Shown: one piece after another, positions 53,235-62,637 of the stretch | Layout of the letters: each line of letters opens with the position of its first letter | Numbering within the stretch: position 1 is the stretch's first letter | DNA from: Klebsiella pneumoniae | GTDB lineage: Bacteria > Pseudomonadota > Gammaproteobacteria > Pseudomonadales > UBA5518 | Direction of reading: 5' to 3' | Assembly (NCBI GenBank): GCA_945862145.1 | Contig: CAMAXE010000012.1 | Coordinates: forward strand, 54,562-118,561 | Length of the DNA stretch: 64,000 nucleotides | The notes under the pieces: generated by a model | The model's input: the letters and a program-made list of their open reading frames with translations, nothing else | What the model was told of the DNA's origin: nothing | The model's database searches: none | Translations under genes and position numbers: made by a program

Positions 53235-54668
53235 GTGAACGACTACACTGCTTATGACGGGCTAGGGCTGGCAGCGCTGGTCAGCGAAGGCAAGGCGAGC
53301 GCAACGGAGTTGCTCGAGGCGGCGATCGCGCAAGCGGAAAAGATCAATCCGCGCATCAATGCGCTCGTGACACCCATGTTCGAACAGGCCCGCGCCCGTG
53401 CCGCGCAGGTGCCCGGTGAGGGGCCTTTTGACGGCGTGCCCTTCCTGCTTAAGGACTTACGGGCGCAGTACGCGGGCGTCCCCACCACCGCTGGCAGCCG
53501 CCTCTGGCGAAACCTCGTGCCCGATCACGACAGCGAACTCGTCGCCCGCCAAAAGCGAGCAGGCTTCGTGATTTTCGGCAAGACGAACACGCCCGAGTTC
53601 GGCTGCTGCCCGAGCACCGAGGGCAGGCTGTTCGGTGCAGTCCGCAATCCGTGGAATCTCGCCCTCAGCGCAGGGGGCTCAAGCGGTGGCTCGGCGGCCG
53701 CCGTGGCGGCCGGGATAGTGCCGCTCGCGCACGCTTCGGACGGTGGCGGCTCGATCCGTATTCCGGCCGCCTGCTGCGGTGTCTTCGGGTTCAAGCCCTC
53801 TCGGGGCCTGAACCCCTCAGGCCCAGATTATGGCGAGGCCTGGAGCGGCCTCAGCGTCGAGCATGTGGTCTCGCGCTCCGTTCGTGATAGTGCTGCGGTC
53901 CTGGATGCCACCGCCGGATCCGCGCCGGGTGATCCCTATTGCGGACCCGTGCCGGCGAGGAGTTTCCTCTCGGAGACGAAGCATGAGCCTGGGAAACTGC
54001 GTATCGCCCTGCAGCGTCGCGCCCTGTCGGGCGCACCTGTGCACCCCGCCTGCATCGAGGCGCTCGACGACTGTGCGCGGCTACTCGAGTCGCTAGGCCA
54101 CTCGGTGGAAGAGGCTGTGCCCGAGTACGACGTCGCGCGGATCGGTGCTGCTTACCCATTGCTGATTGCCGCGAATGTGCAGGCGGGCATCGACCAGTAC
54201 TGCGAGACACTGGGCATTGCGCCAGGGCCCGACCTCGTGGAGAACGTGATTGGTATCCTCGGAAAGACCGCCCACGTGAAGACCGCCGCGGACATGGTCC
54301 GTGCGACTTGGTCGATGCACGCCATCGGACGGCAGGTCGCACCCTTCTTCGCGCGCTACGATGTGCTGCTGACGCCGGTGGTGGCCACGCCGCCGCCTGT
54401 CCTCGGCACGCTCGACACCAGCACGGCAGACGTGCAGTCCTACCTTGAGGCTGTCTTCCGCTTCATCCCTTTCACCGCGCTAGCGAACATCGCAGGGATC
54501 CCGGCGATGTCGGTCCCGCTGCACTGGACCACCGAGGGCGTGCCCCTCGGCGCGCACTTCAGCGCGGGCTTTGGTCGCGATGGGCTGCTGTTCTCGCTCG
54601 CCGCGCAACTCGAGCGCGCGCGGCCTTGGTGGCAGCGCTATGCGGGGCTTGAGGCCTCATTCGCCTGA
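53235..54668 (+). CDS. Amidase (amidase signature family)
   Basis: Hydrolase of 477 residues that cleaves a C-N amide bond. The Ser-cisSer-Lys triad is intact: Lys73 in FLLKDLRAQ, the GGSSGGS loop at 147-153 with the cis-serine, and nucleophile Ser173 in [27 protein letters not shown] 53235 follows GGGAGGAGAAG. The substrate is unknown; in this cluster it may cut a linear amide made by ring opening. No signal peptide, so cytoplasmic. Confidence 0.92.
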   Translation: MNDYTAYDGLGLAALVSEGKASATELLEAAIAQAEKINPRINALVTPMFEQARARAAQVPGEGPFDGVPFLLKDLRAQYAGVPTTAGSRLWRNLVPDHDSELVARQKRAGFVIFGKTNTPEFGCCPSTEGRLFGAVRNPWNLALSAGGSSGGSAAAVAAGIVPLAHASDGGGSIRIPAACCGVFGFKPSRGLNPSGPDYGEAWSGLSVEHVVSRSVRDSAAVLDATAGSAPGDPYCGPVPARSFLSETKHEPGKLRIALQRRALSGAPVHPACIEALDDCARLLESLGHSVEEAVPEYDVARIGAAYPLLIAANVQAGIDQYCETLGIAPGPDLVENVIGILGKTAHVKTAADMVRATWSMHAIGRQVAPFFARYDVLLTPVVATPPPVLGTLDTSTADVQSYLEAVFRFIPFTALANIAGIPAMSVPLHWTTEGVPLGAHFSAGFGRDGLLFSLAAQLERARPWWQRYAGLEASFA

Positions 54669-54709
54669 TCCGCCATACTTTTTTCGACAATCGAGGCATG
54701 GAGACAGAC

Positions 54710-55726
54710 ATGAGATTCAGCATCGCGCCCGCCTTGCAGAAGGTCGTCGATGGCAAGCGAGTTTTCGACATAGACGGATTTCTCGCAGAATGCGATGCGG
54801 CGGAGCGCTGTGGCTGGTATGCGGCCTATACCGGCGAGAAGCACGCGGGAGACACCTCCTACACCACTAACCCTGCCATGGTCTGCGCGGTGGGCCTTGC
54901 GCGAACTGAGCGCTTGCGCTTCTGTACTGGCGTCACCGTGCTGCCCGTGCACCATCCCGTAAGTGTTGCGGAAGACGGCTGCCTGCTGGATGCGATGTTC
55001 CCTGGCCGATTCCGGCTCACTACCGGCGCCGGTTACTTCCAAGGTGACTACGACCCATTCGGCGTGTCGCTCGATGAGCGTCACCACCGCATGGAGGTGG
55101 GTATGGACGTAATAGCGGCGCACCGCGAGGGGCGGAAGATCCCCGTGCCTGCCCCCTGGTCGGGCATGGTGCAGGGCAGGGACTCGGCGCTTGGGCCCGA
55201 TCACCTCGAAGTGTTCATTGGCGCCTGGAGCGCCCCGGGTGTTCGCCGGGCCGCCCGACAGGCCGATGGCTGGGTCACGGATCCCCTTCGCAGTGGCAGG
55301 TGGGTCGCACACCTCGCGCGGATTTACCGAGAGGAGTGCGAAAAGGTAGGCAAGAAGCCCCGGATCGTGCTGCTGCGCGAGGCCTGGCTCGGTCACGACG
55401 AGGAGAGCGCGCGAGCGACCTACGGTCCGCACGTCCTCGGTTACTCACGGGTTTATTTTCGCCGGGGCAACGCCTACGACCCACGCTTCGATCCCTGGCT
55501 GAAGGACGTGAGCGATGAGTCGCAACTCACTCTCGACCACGTACTGCCCGATCGTGTGCTCTGTGGTGGAACGGACACTTGGCTTGAGCAGATCGCGCAG
55601 TGGCGCGAGAGCATCGGTCCGGAGGAGATCATTCTGCGCCTGCGCCACTTCGAGGGGCCCAGCATTGAGGAGACGCTCTCGTGCATCGAGCACATTACGC
55701 ACGACATCGTTCCGCAGGTAACTTGA
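54710..55726 (+). CDS. LLM class flavin-dependent oxidoreductase
   Basis: Luciferase-like protein of 338 residues. CTGVTVLPVHHPVSVAEDGCLLD and FPGRFRLTTGAGYFQGDYDPFGVSLDERHHRMEVGMDVI match the family's flavin barrel strands; the C-terminus holds EEIILRLRHFEGPS, a common LLM ending. It would add oxygen with reduced flavin; no flavin reductase gene is adjacent. ATG 54710 is preferred to ATG 54698 because GGAGAC lies just before it and the barrel starts at MRFSIAP. The gene ends one base before the next GTG start. Confidence 0.85.
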   Translation: MRFSIAPALQKVVDGKRVFDIDGFLAECDAAERCGWYAAYTGEKHAGDTSYTTNPAMVCAVGLARTERLRFCTGVTVLPVHHPVSVAEDGCLLDAMFPGRFRLTTGAGYFQGDYDPFGVSLDERHHRMEVGMDVIAAHREGRKIPVPAPWSGMVQGRDSALGPDHLEVFIGAWSAPGVRRAARQADGWVTDPLRSGRWVAHLARIYREECEKVGKKPRIVLLREAWLGHDEESARATYGPHVLGYSRVYFRRGNAYDPRFDPWLKDVSDESQLTLDHVLPDRVLCGGTDTWLEQIAQWRESIGPEEIILRLRHFEGPSIEETLSCIEHITHDIVPQVT

Positions 55727-55727
55727 G

Positions 55728-56663
55728 GTGCTACCCGTCCGTCGTGAATACGCCCGTTCTGTCAGCCGCCGCGCTGACGGCGAGCCTTGGCGGCTGCACT
55801 TCGTGGAGATCCGAGGTGCACAGCCCGGGCCCTCGACGGCCTTTGTCGGCGGCATCTTCGGCGACAAACCTCTTTGCACGCTCGCGCTCTGGGAGCTCGC
55901 TACGGCGCTCGGCGGACGGGAGGACCTGTGCGGTACCGTGCTGCTCTGCCCGGCGGCTAATCCCTTCGCGCTACAGGCCGGCACGCGGATCAGCCCCGAC
56001 CATCTGTTTTTGAACCGCGTTTTCCCCGGCGCGCCTGGGGGTTTTCTGACTCACCAGCTCGCGCATGTGTTGCTTCATGAGTTATGCAATGCCACTGACT
56101 GCGTAATCGACCTCCATTCCGGCACGCCGGATATGGCGCTCTGGTATTCCTACGACTACGGCGACGAGGAGCTCTCGGCATCGTTCGGCTACACGCCGAT
56201 CGTGAAAAATATGGCGCAGCCGGGCCAGCTGTCATGGGCCTTCACTGAAGGCGGTCATGGCAAATCCGTGCTAGTTGAGTTCGGCGGAGGCGCGCTCGGG
56301 GAGACCGATGTAGGGGTCGCGGGCTGCCTCAACGTGCTGCGCTACCGCGGGCAACTGGAGGGTCGCTCCACCGGGCCCGGGCGCGTCGCGGTGATCGACG
56401 GGCGCGTCTCGATGTACTTGCCTTCCCAGACGGGGGTGCTGGTAAGCGCGCACGCGACCACTCGGGTCGGGCAGCCGATCCCCTCTGGTCCGGTTGCCTG
56501 GATGGTGAATCCCGGCACCGGCGAGCGTGTCGAGGAGTTCTCTGCGCCCGAAGAAGGTGCGATCCTCATGCTCGCGCGAAGCTCTCCTTCGATGGTCAAC
56601 CCTGGTGACTTCGGTGCGGTGGTCGCTTGGCCCGCACGGGAGACTGTGGTGCCAAACACCTGA
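55728..56663 (+). CDS. Aspartoacylase/succinylglutamate desuccinylase-like protein lacking two zinc ligands
   Basis: Protein of 311 residues of the AstE/AspA M14 carboxypeptidase fold. Family features are present: CPAANPFALQAGTR, DHLFLNRVFPGAPGG, DLHSG with zinc His130, and VLVEFGGG with the catalytic Glu position. However the first metal motif, normally GxHGxE, reads GGIFGDKP (41-48): Phe44 and Lys47 replace the zinc-binding His and Glu. The protein may be inactive or use another mechanism. GTG 55728 starts one base after the LLM stop, so it is translationally coupled. Role in the cluster unknown. Confidence 0.8.
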   Translation: MLPVRREYARSVSRRADGEPWRLHFVEIRGAQPGPSTAFVGGIFGDKPLCTLALWELATALGGREDLCGTVLLCPAANPFALQAGTRISPDHLFLNRVFPGAPGGFLTHQLAHVLLHELCNATDCVIDLHSGTPDMALWYSYDYGDEELSASFGYTPIVKNMAQPGQLSWAFTEGGHGKSVLVEFGGGALGETDVGVAGCLNVLRYRGQLEGRSTGPGRVAVIDGRVSMYLPSQTGVLVSAHATTRVGQPIPSGPVAWMVNPGTGERVEEFSAPEEGAILMLARSSPSMVNPGDFGAVVAWPARETVVPNT

Positions 56664-56683
56664 CACAGCCTCGAGGTATCCCC

Positions 56684-57391
56684 GTGCTACCGCTGCTTTA
56701 CGTCGTTCGAATGGATGTCGAGACGGATTACCTGCCAGAGTTCGTGAGGTGGTACGACACACGGCATGGGCCCGACCTGATCGGCACGGGTTTCCACAGT
56801 TGCAATGCTTACCACGCACTCGTTGGCGCGCCGTTCATCTGCAATGTCTACGAAATCCCCGATATCGGGATTTTCTCCTCCCCGGCTTATGCCGCTGTGC
56901 GCGAGCATGACACTCAACTCACGCAGGAGGTCCTGCACAAGATCAGCAACCATTCCAACACGGTCTACGCGCAGCTTGAGGTCGCCGGCATCCCAGCATC
57001 CGCCCTCAGCGGGGGCCGTGGGCCGAGCCGTGCCGGCGCGGTCTGTGCCCCGGTGGTCTCCACACTCCGCCTTGACGTGGATGAGGCGCGCGTCGCCGGG
57101 TTCCGAGCATGGTTCCGCGACGTAGAGGGGCCGGCGCTGATCGGTGTGCGCGGCGCCCTGCGCGCAAGGCTCGCTTGCCAAAGTGGCAAGCATCCTTTCT
57201 TTCCCTCGAAACAGGCCAATTGGCTGATGGTTGTCGAATGGGCCTGTCTCGGAGATGCACTCGCCGAAGGCTCTCCAGAGGACTGCATTGAGCGCGTTGT
57301 GGTCGCGCATCCCGGCGCCGTGGGCCGGCTGGAGTACGGCATCTCGGGGCTCAGCGCCACCCTGCTCAACTGCGACAACTGGGTCGCTTGA
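56684..57391 (+). CDS. Tandem dimeric alpha-beta barrel (EthD-like) protein
   Basis: Protein of 235 residues with two related halves. The first begins LLYVVRMDVETDYLPEFVRWYDTRHGPDLIG, the second LRLDVDEARVAGFRAWFRDVEGPALIG; each then runs to a beta strand (FICNVYEIPD and WLMVVEWACL). This matches two fused EthD/Dabb-type ferredoxin-like domains. Such proteins assist P450s and other oxygenases (EthD) or bind small molecules. GTG 56684 follows CGAGG. The stop is 2 bp before the P450 start, a strong hint that it works with that P450. Confidence 0.72.
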   Translation: MLPLLYVVRMDVETDYLPEFVRWYDTRHGPDLIGTGFHSCNAYHALVGAPFICNVYEIPDIGIFSSPAYAAVREHDTQLTQEVLHKISNHSNTVYAQLEVAGIPASALSGGRGPSRAGAVCAPVVSTLRLDVDEARVAGFRAWFRDVEGPALIGVRGALRARLACQSGKHPFFPSKQANWLMVVEWACLGDALAEGSPEDCIERVVVAHPGAVGRLEYGISGLSATLLNCDNWVA

Positions 57392-57393
57392 CG

Positions 57394-58617
57394 ATGCGCA
57401 CCATTTCGATCGCCGAGAAACCAGAGCTGGATCTCGCGGACCCTGCCTTGGCCCGTTACCCATGGGAGGTGCTCGCGGGCTTGCGCAGGGACAAGCCACT
57501 CGTCGCCGCCACCCTCGGTCCGCAGACCGTCTGGCTGCTGAGCCGCCACGAAGACGTCAAATCCGTTCTGGACGACCCCGCCTCCCGGATGCGTGGTGAG
57601 GGCGAAACATGTCCGCGTGCGCTGCGCGACGGACCGGCTGCGCGGATGTGGCGTTCGAGCCTCTCCATGATGGACCCTCCCGAGCACACCAGGGTTCGAC
57701 GAAAGCTCGCCGCAGCCTTCACACACAAACGCGCTGAACAGCTCCGGCCACTGGTTTCCGGGATCGTCGATTCTGTCTTTGGTGCGATTCATGGCCGTGG
57801 TTCGATCGATTTCGTGCGCGATGTGGCCCTGCCGATCCCGATGCGTGTGATCTGTGCCGTGCTCGGCGTGCCGGAGACCGACTGGCCCATGCTGGAATCG
57901 TGGACGCCGGATTTCCTCCGTATTTTCCAGCCGAACGCTATCGACTCCGCCACGCTTCAGCGTGTCGACAGGGCGAGCGGAAACTTCATCCGATACTTTA
58001 CCCGGCTTCTGGAGGAGCGCGCGCACGATCCTCGTGATGACCTGGTATCGAAGTTCGCCCTCGAGAACGACGAGTCCGTGTGGATCGACGAACTAGTCGC
58101 CGCGCTCCGCGGCCTGTTCACCGCGGGTTTCGAGACCACGGCTTCGACGCTCTCCGCCACAGCGCTCTGTGCGGCGAGGGATCCCTCGCTACTCGCGCTG
58201 ATGCGTAGCGGCCAGACGCCGCGCCGACTGCTTGCCGAAGAGATGTTGCGCTGGGAGACGCCGGTGCGTGCGCATTTCCGGGTGCTGGGCGAGAACCGGG
58301 AACTGCACGGACGTGACCTTTCCGCCGGCACCCAGGTTTTCCTGCACCTGGGCGCGGCGAACCGGGACCCTGCGGTATTCACGGATCCGGAGTCTGTTGT
58401 CCCCGATCGTGCGGAGAACCCCCACCTCACCTTTGGCGGAGGTAGGCATTTCTGCCTTGGCGCCTCCCTCGCCCGCGTCGAGCTAGACCTCGTGTTGCAG
58501 GCCATGGGCGAGTTCTGGGAGGAACTTCAACTTGCCGTCTCCGAGGTGCCGAGACGTCCAAATGCCCAGTTCCCCGGCATTGAGTCTCTCCCGCTGTCGC
58601 CGTGCTGGCGGCGTTAA
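57394..58617 (+). CDS. Cytochrome P450
   Basis: Soluble P450 of 407 residues. The I-helix reads LFTAGFETTASTL, ExxR is EEMLRWETP, and FGGGRHFCLGASLAR places the heme ligand at Cys354. SMMDPPEHTRVRRKLAAAFT is the usual C-helix block. It lies directly after the EthD-like gene, the last gene of the receptor operon, and convergent with hydantoinase A (1 bp apart). No ferredoxin or reductase gene lies in the window. Confidence 0.93.
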   Translation: MRTISIAEKPELDLADPALARYPWEVLAGLRRDKPLVAATLGPQTVWLLSRHEDVKSVLDDPASRMRGEGETCPRALRDGPAARMWRSSLSMMDPPEHTRVRRKLAAAFTHKRAEQLRPLVSGIVDSVFGAIHGRGSIDFVRDVALPIPMRVICAVLGVPETDWPMLESWTPDFLRIFQPNAIDSATLQRVDRASGNFIRYFTRLLEERAHDPRDDLVSKFALENDESVWIDELVAALRGLFTAGFETTASTLSATALCAARDPSLLALMRSGQTPRRLLAEEMLRWETPVRAHFRVLGENRELHGRDLSAGTQVFLHLGAANRDPAVFTDPESVVPDRAENPHLTFGGGRHFCLGASLARVELDLVLQAMGEFWEELQLAVSEVPRRPNAQFPGIESLPLSPCWRR

Positions 58618-58618
58618 G

Positions 58619-60706
58619 TCAACTCTCGCCCACATCGATCAGGTAATGGGACTCCCTGACCTGTGCCGAGGAACCGGGTATCAGTACAAGCGTAGTGGTT
58701 TCTTCCGAGATGATCGCCGGTCCAGAGATGTGCCGCCCTGCCGCCAGTGTTGCACCCCGGTAAACCGGGGTCTCAAGTGTCTGGTTGTCAAACCAGGCGT
58801 GGCGTCGTGATTCCGGCGGGCTATCTCCGGGGGCTACTGGGCTAGGGCGTGTCAACGCCGGCTTGTGCCGTGCGATCCTGGCTTCGCCCCGCCAGCTAAC
58901 CACCTCGATCGGGGCGCCCTGCTGTTGAGTGGCGAAGGTGTCTAGGTGCTTGACGTCGAACCGCTGACGAAGCAACGGGAGGTCGCGCACGGCGTCGAAT
59001 GCCGGCATCGCCCCAAGTTCCACCTCTATCTCCCACATCTCCTGCTCGTAGCGCGCTTCACAGAGGAACCGCTTGGAACGCGGGCCGGGATGCTCTATCT
59101 GTCGGAAGAAGTCCTCGATCTCGTTATCGATACCCGCCAGCGTTGCGTTGACACCGGCGTTGTCGAACTGGGTGGTGTTGGTGAGGAAACCGCGCGAGAA
59201 GACAGCCATGATGTCGGAATAGAGCCCGCCCACCGCGCTCAGGCCTGCCGCCAGCTTCGGTACGATCAGCGTGCGAATCCCTGCCTCGCGCGCGATGTGC
59301 ACAATGTTGAGTCCCGCCGCACCGCCACCGGCGACCATGAGGCACTCGCGTGCATCGCGCCCCTGCGCGACTGTGAGGTCAGTGAGCAGGCCGCGCATGC
59401 TTTCAGACACGATCGCCAGCACCGATGCCGCCGCCTGCTCGACACTGATGCCGAGTGGCTCGGCCAGCCGGCTCGCGACTGCCCGGCGCGCTGCCTTGGC
59501 ATCGAGACGCATGTGTCCGCCAAGAAAATCGTCGGGATCGATGTAGCCGAGCACCACGGCGGCATCCGTGACAGTAGGCTCGGTGCCGCCGCGCCCATAG
59601 GCCGCCGGCCCGGGTTCCGCGCCCGCGCTCTCGGGGCCGACATGGATCATGCCGGCTGCATCGACCCGAGCGATCGAGCCGCCGCCGGCACCGATCGACT
59701 GGGTGTCCACCGCTGGCAAGCCGGTCATGTGTCCGTACCAGCGATGGCCGAACCACTTCTCTCGCGTGTAGGCGACCTGCCCGCCGTGGATCAGGCTCGC
59801 ATCGAAAGAGGTGCCCCCTGCATCCACGACAAGCACGTTTGCGCCAGGTGAGGCGAACTCCGCGCGCTCAAAGACGCCGCCCGCCACGGGTGCCAGTGCA
59901 GGCCCCGAATCGATCGTCTGCAAGGGACGCTCGAGCATCTGTGCGAGTCGCATCACACCACCGGAAACATGCGTGACCATCAGCGGCTCGCCGCGGAACC
60001 CCAGCGCGCGCAGCCGGGCGTCCATGTCTTGCAGATGGCGGCGCATCAGAGGCTTCAGCGAGGCATCGATCACCGTCGCGGAAGCGCGGCGATACTCGCG
60101 GATTATTCGGTTGACGCGATGGCTTAGCGAGCAGGCGACCCCCGGAAGCAGTTCCTCGACGAGCTCACCGATGCGGATCTCGTGGGCCGGGTTGACAGGC
60201 GACCAGAGTAAACAGACGCCGATCGCCTCGACCTCCAGATCACGCAGCCGCGCGAGCACTGTGCGCACTTCGTCCTCTTCGAGCGGCACCGCGATCGTGC
60301 CATCGGCAAGCACACGTCCCGTGATTTCGAAGGTAAGACGCCTCGGCACATAGGGCTTCGGGAAAGCCATCGACCAGTTGTGCACCTGATCCTTGCCGCC
60401 TTCCTTGTACGTCAGGATGTCCGGGTGTCCGCGCGTTGTAAGGAAGGCCGTCCGTGCGACCTTGCCTTCCAGCACCGCGTTCGTCGAGTGCGTTGTGGAG
60501 TACACGAAGGTGCTGGTCTGTCCGAGCAACGCCGCGGTGGATATGCCCTGTGAGGCTGCGGCCTGATCGATCGCTGCCGTGATACCGAGCACGAGGTCCG
60601 CTGGGGTGGTGGGTGCCTTGTAGAGGCCGATGATGCTCTGCTCGTCAGCGAGTACGAGGTCGGTGAAGGTGCCGCCGGTGTCGATCGCGATGGTGTAGTT
60701 GCTCAC
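58619..60706 (-). CDS. Hydantoinase/oxoprolinase subunit A (HyuA-like)
   Basis: ATP-dependent subunit of 695 residues of an N-methylhydantoinase, 5-oxoprolinase, acetophenone carboxylase or caprolactamase-type complex. IAIDTGGTFTDLVLAD is the N-terminal phosphate loop, VVDAGGTSFDASLI the second, and GAGGGSIARVDAAG the family nucleotide-binding block. The partner HyuB lies just upstream. GTG 60706 follows GGAGGC and its start overlaps HyuB's stop (GTGA), so the two are translationally coupled. It likely uses ATP to activate a lactam, imide or ketone. Confidence 0.92.
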   Translation of the reverse strand: MSNYTIAIDTGGTFTDLVLADEQSIIGLYKAPTTPADLVLGITAAIDQAAASQGISTAALLGQTSTFVYSTTHSTNAVLEGKVARTAFLTTRGHPDILTYKEGGKDQVHNWSMAFPKPYVPRRLTFEITGRVLADGTIAVPLEEDEVRTVLARLRDLEVEAIGVCLLWSPVNPAHEIRIGELVEELLPGVACSLSHRVNRIIREYRRASATVIDASLKPLMRRHLQDMDARLRALGFRGEPLMVTHVSGGVMRLAQMLERPLQTIDSGPALAPVAGGVFERAEFASPGANVLVVDAGGTSFDASLIHGGQVAYTREKWFGHRWYGHMTGLPAVDTQSIGAGGGSIARVDAAGMIHVGPESAGAEPGPAAYGRGGTEPTVTDAAVVLGYIDPDDFLGGHMRLDAKAARRAVASRLAEPLGISVEQAAASVLAIVSESMRGLLTDLTVAQGRDARECLMVAGGGAAGLNIVHIAREAGIRTLIVPKLAAGLSAVGGLYSDIMAVFSRGFLTNTTQFDNAGVNATLAGIDNEIEDFFRQIEHPGPRSKRFLCEARYEQEMWEIEVELGAMPAFDAVRDLPLLRQRFDVKHLDTFATQQQGAPIEVVSWRGEARIARHKPALTRPSPVAPGDSPPESRRHAWFDNQTLETPVYRGATLAAGRHISGPAIISEETTTLVLIPGSSAQVRESHYLIDVGES

Positions 60707-62574
60707 GCCAGGCTTGCCTCCGACCACCACGCATCCATGGCCCGCTCCGAGCGCGGGTCGCCTCCGCCATCGGGAGCGGCCGTGCGTAATGTTTCGCGGG
60801 CCGCGCTCGTCGCAGCTTGATCGATCGAGAGCGTTTCCCAGCGCAACGGATCACCGCGTAGGACCACGCCGTAGATGGCGTGTGCACGGGTTGGCGATAT
60901 CCAGCCTTCCCGCACGTCCTCGAGCACCCGCGCCGGGTCTCGCGCTATGGCCGGACCATAGCCGCCGCCGCCCGCGGAGAGCGAGACCAGCGACTGACCG
61001 GGCGCAAGCAACGCTTGGCCGATGGTGTCGTGTACCTCGATCCACCGGCCATCCTCGACACGGAAGACCCGGGGTCCGGTCGCCGAGCTGCCGCCCCGCG
61101 CACCCATCGGGCGGTTGATGACGCCTTCGAGGAAATAGTGGACCTCCATGGGATCAAAGCGAGGGCCGTAGATGCAGACATTTCCTGGCGCACCGCGCAA
61201 GGCACCTGCGCCCTCAGAATCGGGGCGGATCGCCTTGTCCCAGATGACCAGCGGGTTTTTCTGTTCCACGACTTCGCTGGAGTCGATGTAGGCCATGCCT
61301 GCAGCATTGGCGACAAGTAGCATGAGCCAGCCATCTTCGCTCGGAGAGGCCGGGCCACCGGCGGTGCCGCTGGCGATCTGCAGGATATAGAAGCGGTCCC
61401 TGCGCCGGTCGTAGCCCGAGACCACGCCCATGTAGGGCGGTGAGCCGTAGCAGGGCTCGGCGAGACCGATGCCTTCCCCTAGTGCCGTGAAGGCGTGGAT
61501 GATCATTCCATGCACCCGATCGGCCACGGTGTTCGTGGCGAGCGAGCAGGACACCGGATGGCGCGGAATCCCGACAACGCAGTTCTCGCGCAGAAGCACG
61601 CGGATTCTTCGGAAGCTGCCCGCGTTATTTGGAATCTGCATGCGATCGCGACCGCTCACGGAGTTAAGTACGCAGAGCACCCCTGCCACACCACCGTTTG
61701 TGGCCGTGGTTTCGGTCAAGTTCAGCCCGGCCGGCACGCAATCGGCGTTGTCGCGCAGGTCGACGCAGATCGTTCCCTGTTCGCTATCCACGTCGATCCA
61801 GACGCTGAGAGGAAGCCCATTGGGTATGCCCGGGAAAGGATCCAGAGTTGTTCGTCCTTGTAAGCGGCCTGATGGCAACTGCCGGATCGCTTCAGCGGTG
61901 ATGCGTTCGGAGTAGTCGAGCCAGTCACGCACGAAGCGGCGCACCGTGGTCAGGCCGAACTTCCGACAGAACTCGCCCAGCCTGCGCTCGGCAAGGCGTA
62001 CCGCTCCGAGCTGTGCGAGGTAATCGCCGTACCAGATCTCGAAGCCGCGGATCCGCCGTTCGCACATGCGGATGATGTCGGCGACGTCCTGATAGTCGCT
62101 CTGCACGCGCACGCAGGGGAATATCAGGGCTCCCTCGGCGTAGACGTCGCGGGCCATTGGCATGTAGGTCGTGGGCAGTGCATTGCCCACATCCACCTGG
62201 TGCGCCTTGGTGCAGGCTGTGAAGACGTGTTCCCCTTCGAAGAACACGGGCACCAGGATCTGATGGTCCGCGGCGTGGGAGTTGCCAATGTAGGGGTCGT
62301 TGTGCAGGAAGGCATCGCCCGGTGCGAAATCCGGGTGGTACTCCGCCATCACCTTCGCGCTCGGCCCCATGCCAAAGACGTGCGCGGGCATTCCCTCCGG
62401 GGAGGCGAGGAGCTCGTGCTCCGAACTGACAATGCAGCATGAGAAATCGCGCGCAGCCATCGTGGTGGAGCGGGCTGTCCGCACCACGGTGTTGCTCATT
62501 TCGCGGGTAATGCTGTCCAGGCGGTTGGCCATTACCGCCAGTGTGGTGGCATCGAGTACATCAGCGTCGAGCAT
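60703..62574 (-). CDS. Hydantoinase/oxoprolinase subunit B (HyuB-like)
   Basis: Second subunit, 623 residues, of the same ATP-dependent complex. LAVMANRLDSITREMSNTVVRTA at the start, then DFSCCIVSSEHELLA, FAPGDAFLHNDPYIGNSHAADHQILVPVF and late GGGGYGPAIARDPARVLEDVREG are typical of HyuB. It supplies the metal-containing active site with HyuA. ATG 62574, 63 bp after the receptor gene's stop; a weak GGGGCG...CGCCCC hairpin at 62605-62632 separates them. Confidence 0.93.
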   Translation of the reverse strand: MLDADVLDATTLAVMANRLDSITREMSNTVVRTARSTTMAARDFSCCIVSSEHELLASPEGMPAHVFGMGPSAKVMAEYHPDFAPGDAFLHNDPYIGNSHAADHQILVPVFFEGEHVFTACTKAHQVDVGNALPTTYMPMARDVYAEGALIFPCVRVQSDYQDVADIIRMCERRIRGFEIWYGDYLAQLGAVRLAERRLGEFCRKFGLTTVRRFVRDWLDYSERITAEAIRQLPSGRLQGRTTLDPFPGIPNGLPLSVWIDVDSEQGTICVDLRDNADCVPAGLNLTETTATNGGVAGVLCVLNSVSGRDRMQIPNNAGSFRRIRVLLRENCVVGIPRHPVSCSLATNTVADRVHGMIIHAFTALGEGIGLAEPCYGSPPYMGVVSGYDRRRDRFYILQIASGTAGGPASPSEDGWLMLLVANAAGMAYIDSSEVVEQKNPLVIWDKAIRPDSEGAGALRGAPGNVCIYGPRFDPMEVHYFLEGVINRPMGARGGSSATGPRVFRVEDGRWIEVHDTIGQALLAPGQSLVSLSAGGGGYGPAIARDPARVLEDVREGWISPTRAHAIYGVVLRGDPLRWETLSIDQAATSAARETLRTAAPDGGGDPRSERAMDAWWSEASLA

Positions 62575-62604
62575 CGGATGAGACTCCGAAACCGGGAAAG
62601 GGAA

Positions 62605-62632
62605 GGGGCGATCCGCCGCAGCGAACCGCCCC
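62605..62632 (-). terminator. Weak hairpin between receptor and hydantoinase B genes
   Basis: GGGGCG and CGCCCC pair across a 16-base loop, followed on the - strand by TTCCCTTTCCC. It could attenuate transcription from the receptor into hyuB. Confidence 0.3.
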
Positions 62633-62637
62633 TGCGC

